Assembly (NCBI RefSeq): GCF_000321225.1
Contig: NW_004450464.1
Span: 533,155 to 597,154 of the forward strand
DNA length: 64,000 nucleotides
Origin: Odobenus rosmarus divergens
Lineage: Eukaryota; Chordata; Mammalia; Carnivora; Odobenidae
Direction of reading: 5' to 3'
Shown: piece after piece, positions 57,941-64,000 of the stretch
Numbering within the stretch: position 1 is the first letter of the stretch
Layout: every line of letters begins with the position of its first letter
Notes under the pieces: generated by a model
The model's database searches: none
What the model was told of the DNA's origin: nothing
The model's input: the letters and a program-made list of their open reading frames with translations, nothing else
Program-made: the position numbers and the translations under genes

Positions 57941-60132
57941 CTCCTGAAATTGTTCCAAAATATAGAAAAAAAAGGAAAATTTCCAAACTCCTTCTATGAG
58001 GCTAGCGTTGCCTTGATTCCAAGGCCAAACACCCCACTAAAAAAGGAGAATTACAGGGCAATATCCCTGATGAACTTGGATGCAAAAGTTCTCAACAAGA
58101 TACTAGGAGATCGAATCCAACAGTACATTAAAAGAGTTATTCACCACAATCAAGTGGGATTTACTTCTGGGCTGCAGGGGTGGTTCAATATCCACAAATC
58201 AATTAATGTGATATACCACATTAATAAAAGAAGGGATAAGAATCATATGATCCTTTCAACAGATGCAGAAAAAGCGCTTGACAAATACAGCATCTTTTCT
58301 TAATAAAAACCCTCAAGAAAGTAAGGATAGAAGGAAGATACCTCAACATTTATAAAGGTCATATATGAAAGACCCACAGCAATATCATCCAGAATGGGGA
58401 AAAAGTAAGAGCTTTTCCCCTAAGGTCGGGAACATGACAGGGATGTCCACTCTCACCACTGTTGTTCAGCATGGTACTAGAAGTCTAGCCTCAGCAATCA
58501 GACAACAAAAAGAAAGAAAAGCCATCCAAATCAGCAAGGAAGAAGTCAAACTTTTACTCCTCACAGATGACATGATACTCTATGTAGAAAATCCAAAAGT
58601 TTCCACCAAAAAAATTGCTAGAACTGATACATTAATTCAGCAAAATCTCAGGATATAAAGTCAATGTTCAGAAATTTGTTGTATTTCTATACACCAATAA
58701 TGATGCAATAGAGAAATCAAGAAATCAGTGTCATTTACAATTGCAGCAAAAACCATAAGATATTTAGGAATAGACCTAACCAAAGAGGTAAAAGATCTGT
58801 ACTCTGAAAACTATAGAACACTTATGAAAGAGATTGAAGAGGACACAAAGAAATGGAAAAACATTCGATGCTCATGGGTTGGAAAAACAAATATTGTTAA
58901 AATGTCTATATACTACCCACAGCAATCTACACATTCAGTGCAATCCCTATGAAAATACCACCAGCATTTTTCACAGAGTTAGAACAAGCAATTCTAAAAT
59001 TTGTATGGAACCAGAAAGGACCCCAAATAGCTAAAGTAATGTTAAAAAAAAAAAAAAAAAAGCTAGGGGCATTACAGTTCTGGACTTCACATTGTATTAC
59101 AAAGCTGAGTCATCAAGACAGTATGGTACTGGCACAAAAACAGACACATAGATCAGTGGAACAGAATAGAGAACCCAGAAATGGACCCTCAACTCTGTAG
59201 TCAACTAATCTTGGACAAAGCAGGAAAGGATATCTAATGGAAAAAAGTCTCTTAAACAAACGGTGTTGGGAAAATTGGATAACAACATGCAGAAGAATGA
59301 AACTGGACCACTCTCTTACACCATACACAAAAATCACCTCAAAATGGACGAAAGACTTAATGTGAGACAGGAAACAAACAAAATCATAGAGGAGAACACA
59401 GGCAGCAACCTGTTTGACTTCGGCTACAGGAACTTCTTCCTAGACACATCACCAGAGGCAAGAGAAACAAAAGCAAAAATGAACTATTGGGACTTCATCA
59501 AGATAAAAAGTTTCTGCATCCTGGAGGGAACAATAAAAAAAACTAAATGGTAGTCTATGGAATGGGAGAATATATTTGCAAATGACATATGTGATAAAGG
59601 ACTAGTATCCAAAATCTATAAAGAACTTATCAAATTCAATATCCAAAAAACAAATAATCTAGTTAAGAAATGGGTAGAAGACATGAACAGACATTTCTCC
59701 AAAGAAGAAACACAAATGGCTAACAGACACATGAAAAAATGCTCAACATCACTCATCATCAGGGAAATACAAAACAAACTCACAATGAGATACCACCTCA
59801 CACCTGTCAGAAGGCTAAAATTAACAACACAGGAAACAACAGATGTTGGTGAGGATGCAGGGAGAAAGAGAAACTCACACTGTTGGTGGGAATGCAAGCT
59901 GGTGCAACCACTCTGGAAAACAGTATGGAGGTTCCTCAAAAAGTTAAAAATAGAGCTACCCTACAGCCCAGCAATTGCACTACTGGGTATTTATCCAAAA
60001 GATACAAAAATAGTGATTCAAAGGGGCAAATGAACCCCAATGTTTATAGCAGCACTATCAACAATAAAATCAACAATAGCCAAATTATGGAAAGAGCCCA
60101 GATGTCCATCAACAGATGAATGGATAAAGAAG

Positions 60133-60172
60133 AGGTGGTGTGTGTGTGTGTGTATGTGTGTGTATACACAAT
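60133..60172. repeat. (TG)n microsatellite in L1 3' part
   Basis: An imperfect TG run, interrupted by tatg and followed by tatacacaatg. It is at the same L1 position as the (GT)n(AT)n array at 3681-3729. Confidence 0.9.
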
Positions 60173-60595
60173 GAAATATTAGTCATCAAAAAGAATGAAA
60201 TCTTGCCATTTGCAATGTTCTGTATGGAGCTGGAGTGTATTCTAAGTGAAATAAGTCAGTCGGGGAAAGACAAATACCATATGATTTCACTCATGTGGAG
60301 TTTAAGAAACAAAACAGATGAACAGAGGGGAAGGGAAGGAAAAATGAAAACAGAGGGTGGCAAACCATAAGAAACTCTTAACTATAAAGAACAAATTGAG
60401 CTTGCTAGAGGGGGAGGTGGGCAGGGGATGGACTAAATGGGTGATGAGTGTTAAGGAGGGCACTTGTTGTGATGAGCACTGGGTGTTACATGTAAGTGAT
60501 GAATCACTAAATTCTATTCCTGAAACTAATAGTACACTATGTGTTAACTAACTGGAATTTAAATAAAAACTTGGAAGAAGAAAAAAGAAAAGAAA

Positions 60596-62079
60596 AGCAT
60601 GACCAAGAGAAAGTTAAGCAAAATTTATTTACTTGATAAAGTGCTAATTTCAATGTTCTCTCATGCAAATTTCCTACCCTTAAAATGTTTATATGCATCA
60701 TAGTATGTATGAAAATGAGTCAAGATTGCACTTTTTGAAACCTGTGCTCTTATCAAAGAAGCTGTGCCATTTTCAAAGGCCATTTCGTAGTATATTTATA
60801 TAAAACAACCCAGTATCTAAGATTTTCTTATTGTGACAATAACATGGGTCAAGCTAATGCTTTGAAAAGTACAGTCAGGGTTGTAGTTGAGCTGACATGA
60901 CTTTTACTGCAATAAAGAATCATAAAGCATTGTTAAATAAATAAATTCCATGTGCTACTCCTCACCATGAATCCCTTCAGAGTTGTCCTGGTGGGAGGCC
61001 ACATTATCAAAGTTCAGTATAAAATTCAGAGCATCTGCATTGTGTTAAGAACTGAGAGCTTAAGCATGAAAGTCTTCTTTGTGTTTTATATCACATAACA
61101 GTGGTTTACCCAATAGACATTTTGCTGAAAGATGAATGTTTGCCTCTTAAAATCAATCAATATATTTCTTGACATACACATTAAAGAAAGAACATGTGTG
61201 AGAAAGAATTTAAAACTATCAGCACATTTTAAGTCCAGTTTACTATTTGAGATTTTAGTAAAATCTTAAAAGTTTGAGGTTACATAATGCAGGAATTAAG
61301 TGCTTAACACTGCCAGTCACTAGCTCACTCTTGCTGTCTATTCTTTTCACAGTTGGGCATCCCAATGCATGCTTAATTGCACCTGGCTCACTAGGTATCA
61401 CTAACCATATTTTACAGAAGAAATTGTTTAGAAGAAAAATGTTTGTCAACAAGATTTTTTTTTTTAAGAAAACAAGTTGTTTCTCTCACTTGTACCTTGG
61501 GTAGTTCTCAAAAGCAACTTGTTTTTAATTAGTCAAAATATTTGGTGTTCCAACACAATTATTTCAGCAAATTTGATTAAAGCTTTAGCCTCCATAAACT
61601 CAGCACTCTAAGGAATTGCCTTGTTTTACAACAAGTTCACGTCTGTTGTTGTTAAGCATATTTTAATGCATTTTTGAAAGCCTGTTATTATGAAGTCTGT
61701 GGAAACAAAACATGTTGTTGGTACCTCATTTACTTGAACACTTCATTTTTTTGTACTTTTATGTTCTTTTTCAGACCAGGTGAGAGATGATTTATTATAG
61801 ATGTCATAAGTGATTTTGGAGATTTTCCTCCCCTGGGAAATTTGAGGTGGCAAAGTTACTGTTTTAACTTTATTTCATTCTCAAATATATGAAGAATTTT
61901 CAGTAGGACTTTTCTTGAAACAAGTATGGTCTACGTGGAAGTAAATAATTATATAGTTAAATTGTTATCTTTAATTTTGTATCTAGTATAATCTCTGAAC
62001 TTTTTATAAACACAAGTTTGCATAAAAGGGCTAAGTGAAATTACTGAAATTATCCATAACAAATTGCTTTGGCAATTTA
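60596..62079. other. Unassigned, 1.5 kb
   Basis: AT-rich, apparently unique. No gene, RNA or named repeat. Confidence 0.4.
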
Positions 62080-62250
62080 GTCTCTTTTTTATTGAAGTAT
62101 AATTGACAATCAGTATTCTATTCCAGGTGTACATCATAGAGATTTGATACTTTTATACATTACAAGATGATCCCTACAATAAGTCTAGTTACCCTCTGTC
62201 ACCATACAAAGTTATTACAATATTATCAACTGCTAATCTACTTTGCTAAT
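62080..62250 (-). repeat. L1MA/L1MB-like 3' end, antisense
   Basis: ttttattgaagtataattgacaatc, caggtgtacatcatagagatttg, then ctacaataagtctagttaccctctgtcaccatacaaagttattacaatattat match the reversed 3' UTR of middle-age L1. Confidence 0.88.
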
Positions 62251-62694
62251 TATTAAAATACTTGAAAGTTTTTAATTGCTTTATTACAGTTAATGACCAT
62301 CACATCAGTCATTGAATATTGTACTATTTTCCTCAGAATATGCTTTTTAACTGGCAGAATTTTAAAACATGAAACACATAAAGTGACTTTTTTTTTTACT
62401 GAAAGTTGTATCTCTAATTCTTACCTTTTTTAAAAAGTAAATATTTTGTTATTCATTCCACATCTCTATTCCTGATGTTGTGTTACTGATGAGATATGAT
62501 GGTAGCCTGTGTGCTAACATAATCATTGATCACCTGCTAGGTCAGGGATGTCAGAAATGACAATGAGGTTGACATTTCCCTGTTTTGTCTTTGAAAGACT
62601 AAGGCTGGAATAGAAGCTAAATGACAGATTTTGCTAGCAACCACAGCCAGAATCAAACAGGGAGTATTTATTCATCCATGTACACCTTTCACAA
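62251..62694. other. Unassigned non-coding sequence
   Basis: No gene or named repeat. Confidence 0.4.
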
Positions 62695-62990
62695 GAGATC
62701 TGAGGTGCTTGCTTCCTGTATAAGTTGCTAGTCTCTGCTGGAGATACAGTGGTAAACAAAACACATAACAAAACCTGCCCTCCATTCTGGATCTGGGGAA
62801 AGAGGGGAAGGCAATAAAAAAGTAAAGAAGTCAATACACGACTTGGCCAGACATAAGAGCTGTGAAGAAAGATAAAGGAGGTTGAGACACTAGAGTGAGG
62901 GGTGGTGGTTTACAAATCATGGTCAGGTAGACCACTGAGGAAATCGTTGTTGAGAGAGAGACATCTTACTTAGCAAGGTGTATCATCATG
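62695..62990 (-). repeat. L2 3' end, antisense
   Basis: tctctgctggagatacagtggtaaacaaaacacataacaaaacctgccctcc, then aagagctgtgaagaaagataaagg and gtggtttacaaatcatggtcaggtagaccactgagg, follow the reversed L2 terminus. Confidence 0.88.
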
Positions 62991-63330
62991 GTCTCTCCTA
63001 TCCCATAGTGTTAGCTTTGATGAATAACGTCTGCCTCTGTCTTTGGGGGAATCCTAAGGGCACCAAAAGATATTTTGATGTACCTGCTCTCTAAATTCAA
63101 TGAAAAATAAAAACATAAATAAATAAGTTCAATGAAAATCTGTCCAGCCATTTTACAAAATGTAGTAACAGACTAAATATTGATGGGTTTTCATGGCTGA
63201 TTCACTGTGCTTTCTATATTGTGCTTTTTATATGTCCATTTAAACAAGCATCCAGCTATTGACCTTTTATATGTTAAAATCTCTCTACTTAGGCAACTCT
63301 ATTCATCTAAGGAAGCAAATTACAACCTAT
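62991..63330. other. Unassigned spacer
   Basis: No gene or named repeat; an aaataaaaacataaataaataa patch at about 63104-63126. Confidence 0.4.
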
Positions 63331-63331
63331 C

Positions 63332-64000
63332 CATTTATTTATTTATTTATTTTTATGTTATGTTAATCACCATTCATTACATCATTAGTTTTTGATGTAC
63401 TGTTCCATGATTCATTGCTTGCGTATAACACCCAATGCTCCATTCAGTACATACCCTCTTTAATACCCATCACCAGGCTAACCGATCCCCCCAACCCCCT
63501 CTCCTCTAGAACCCTCAGTTTGTTTTTCAGAGTCCATAGTCTCTCATGGTTCGGCTCCCCCTCTGATTTCCCCCCCTTCATTCTTCCCCTCCTGCTATCT
63601 TCTTCTTTTTTTTTTTTTTTAACATATAATGTATTATTTGTTTCAGAGGTACAGGTCTGTGATTCAACAGTCTTACACAATTCACAGTGCTCACCATAGC
63701 ACATAGCCTCCCCAATGTCTATCACCCAGCCACCCCATCCCTCCTACTCCCCACCACCCCAGCAACCCTCAGTTTGTTTCCTGAGATTAAGAATTTCCCT
63801 CATATTAGTGAGGTCATATGATACATATCTTTCTCTGATTGACTTATTTCGCTCAGCATAATACCCTCCAGTTCCATCCACGTCATTGCAAATGGCAAGA
63901 TCTCCTTCCTTTGGATGGCTGCATAATATTCCATTGTATATATATACCACATCTTCTTTATCCATTCATCTGTTGATGGACATCTTGGCTCTTTCCACAG
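63332..64000 (-). mobile_element. LINE-1 3' end, antisense, continuing past the window
   Basis: TTTA-rich tail at 63332-63354, then the full young-type 3' UTR (atgttaatcaccattcatta onward) and the end of ORF2 (minus), still continuing at 64000. Compared with 1706-1974 and 32486-32840 this copy keeps more of the element. Frames 63415-63699, 63444-63725 and 63744-63965 lie within it and are not genes. Confidence 0.95.

Larger units (their letters stand above)
56224..60303 (+). pseudogene. L1 ORF2 remnant (endonuclease / reverse transcriptase)
   Basis: Begins at ATG 56224 (MALNSY...). The endonuclease part is followed by segments at 56829-57083, 57022-57249, 57435-57722 (PITSKEIESVIKN, SPGLDGFLGEFYQ), then the reverse-transcriptase part at 57950-58303 ([20 protein letters not shown]) and 58365-58658. 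The catalytic motif that reads FADD in active L1s is LTDD here (about 58557-58572), keeping both aspartates but not the first two residues. Later pieces lie at 58728-59200, 59263-59553 and 59557-60033, the last with the conserved C-terminal [20 protein letters not shown]. More than ten frame changes or stops, plus a SINE, interrupt it. The expected end near 60300 is open into a longer chance frame, so the precise stop is unclear. Confidence 0.92.
53915..60595 (+). mobile_element. Nearly full-length, inactive LINE-1
   Basis: Starts with the L1-type opening ggagggagttaagatggcagag (about 53920) and ends with a 3' UTR (gcactgggtgttacatgtaag, then actggaatttaaataaaaac) and an A-rich tail to about 60595. 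Parts in order: 5' UTR with GC-rich body and T-rich end (53915-55368), ORF1 (55369-56143), ORF2 (56224 to about 60300), 3' UTR. L1 makes an RNA-binding chaperone (ORF1p) and an endonuclease/reverse transcriptase (ORF2p) that copy L1 and SINE RNAs into the genome. Both ORFs here are broken by many frameshifts and stops, so it cannot move. It holds one SINE (57731-57926) and one 17-base SINE-tail insertion (56477-56493). A target duplication is not obvious: agcatg is shared by both flanks (about 53914 and 60596), too short to rely on. Antisense frames 54139-54886 overlap the 5' UTR and are not genes. Confidence 0.95.

Noticed and set aside
53915..60595. Possibility that the full-length L1 is active
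   Set aside because: ORF1 has a frameshift and a deletion, ORF2 has more than ten breaks and a SINE insertion.

Overview
This window is ordinary nuclear DNA from a mammal of the order Carnivora, almost certainly a non-dog caniform (bear, seal or mustelid group). The main evidence is a dense set of tRNA-derived carnivore SINEs (CAN/SINEC type: G-rich start, CCTGGGTGGCTCAG A-box region, CT-rich tract, AAATAAATAAAATCTTT tail) together with carnivore-type LINE-1 3' ends. The SINE heads lack the form I know from dog SINEC_Cf. No bacterial-style gene, operon, CRISPR array, tRNA or rRNA gene is visible. I see no intact protein-coding gene and no convincing exon. The open frames present are short chance frames or decayed transposon pieces.

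Layout. 1-11 kb: old L2 fragments, two antisense L1 pieces, a processed HEBP1 pseudogene (about 2.1-2.9 kb, minus strand), an older L1 split by a SINE, and an MER5A-like element. 11-31 kb: long antisense and sense L2 remnants, several MIRs, young SINEs and five probable ERV LTRs; one LTR splits an L2 and another carries a SINE. 31-39 kb: an L1 3' end, then an L1 ORF2 fragment joined head-on to an inverted L1 5' end, closed by two SINEs, the second of which landed in the target duplication of the first. 39-53.5 kb: sparse repeats, one more LTR, a small minisatellite, an old L1M 3' end, and long stretches in which I recognise nothing. 53.9-60.6 kb: an almost complete but dead sense L1 (5' UTR, ORF1, ORF2, 3' UTR, A-rich tail) with a full SINE and a 17-bp SINE-tail insertion inside it. 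60.6-64 kb: old L1 and L2 pieces and a young antisense L1 that runs off the end.

No genes here work together as a pathway. The readable biology is retrotransposition: LINE-1 copies, the SINEs and the processed pseudogene that L1 machinery mobilised, and target-site duplications that let the insertions be ordered. The most useful records are the HEBP1 retrocopy, two extremely short retrotransposon insertions with clear target duplications (52 bp of L1, 17 bp of SINE tail), the inverted L1 junction near 37,477 and the double SINE insertion near 38.5-39.0 kb. I did not find an undescribed functional system. Repeat family names come from memory of consensus sequences and were not checked with a search; boundaries without a target duplication are good to perhaps 10-50 bases.
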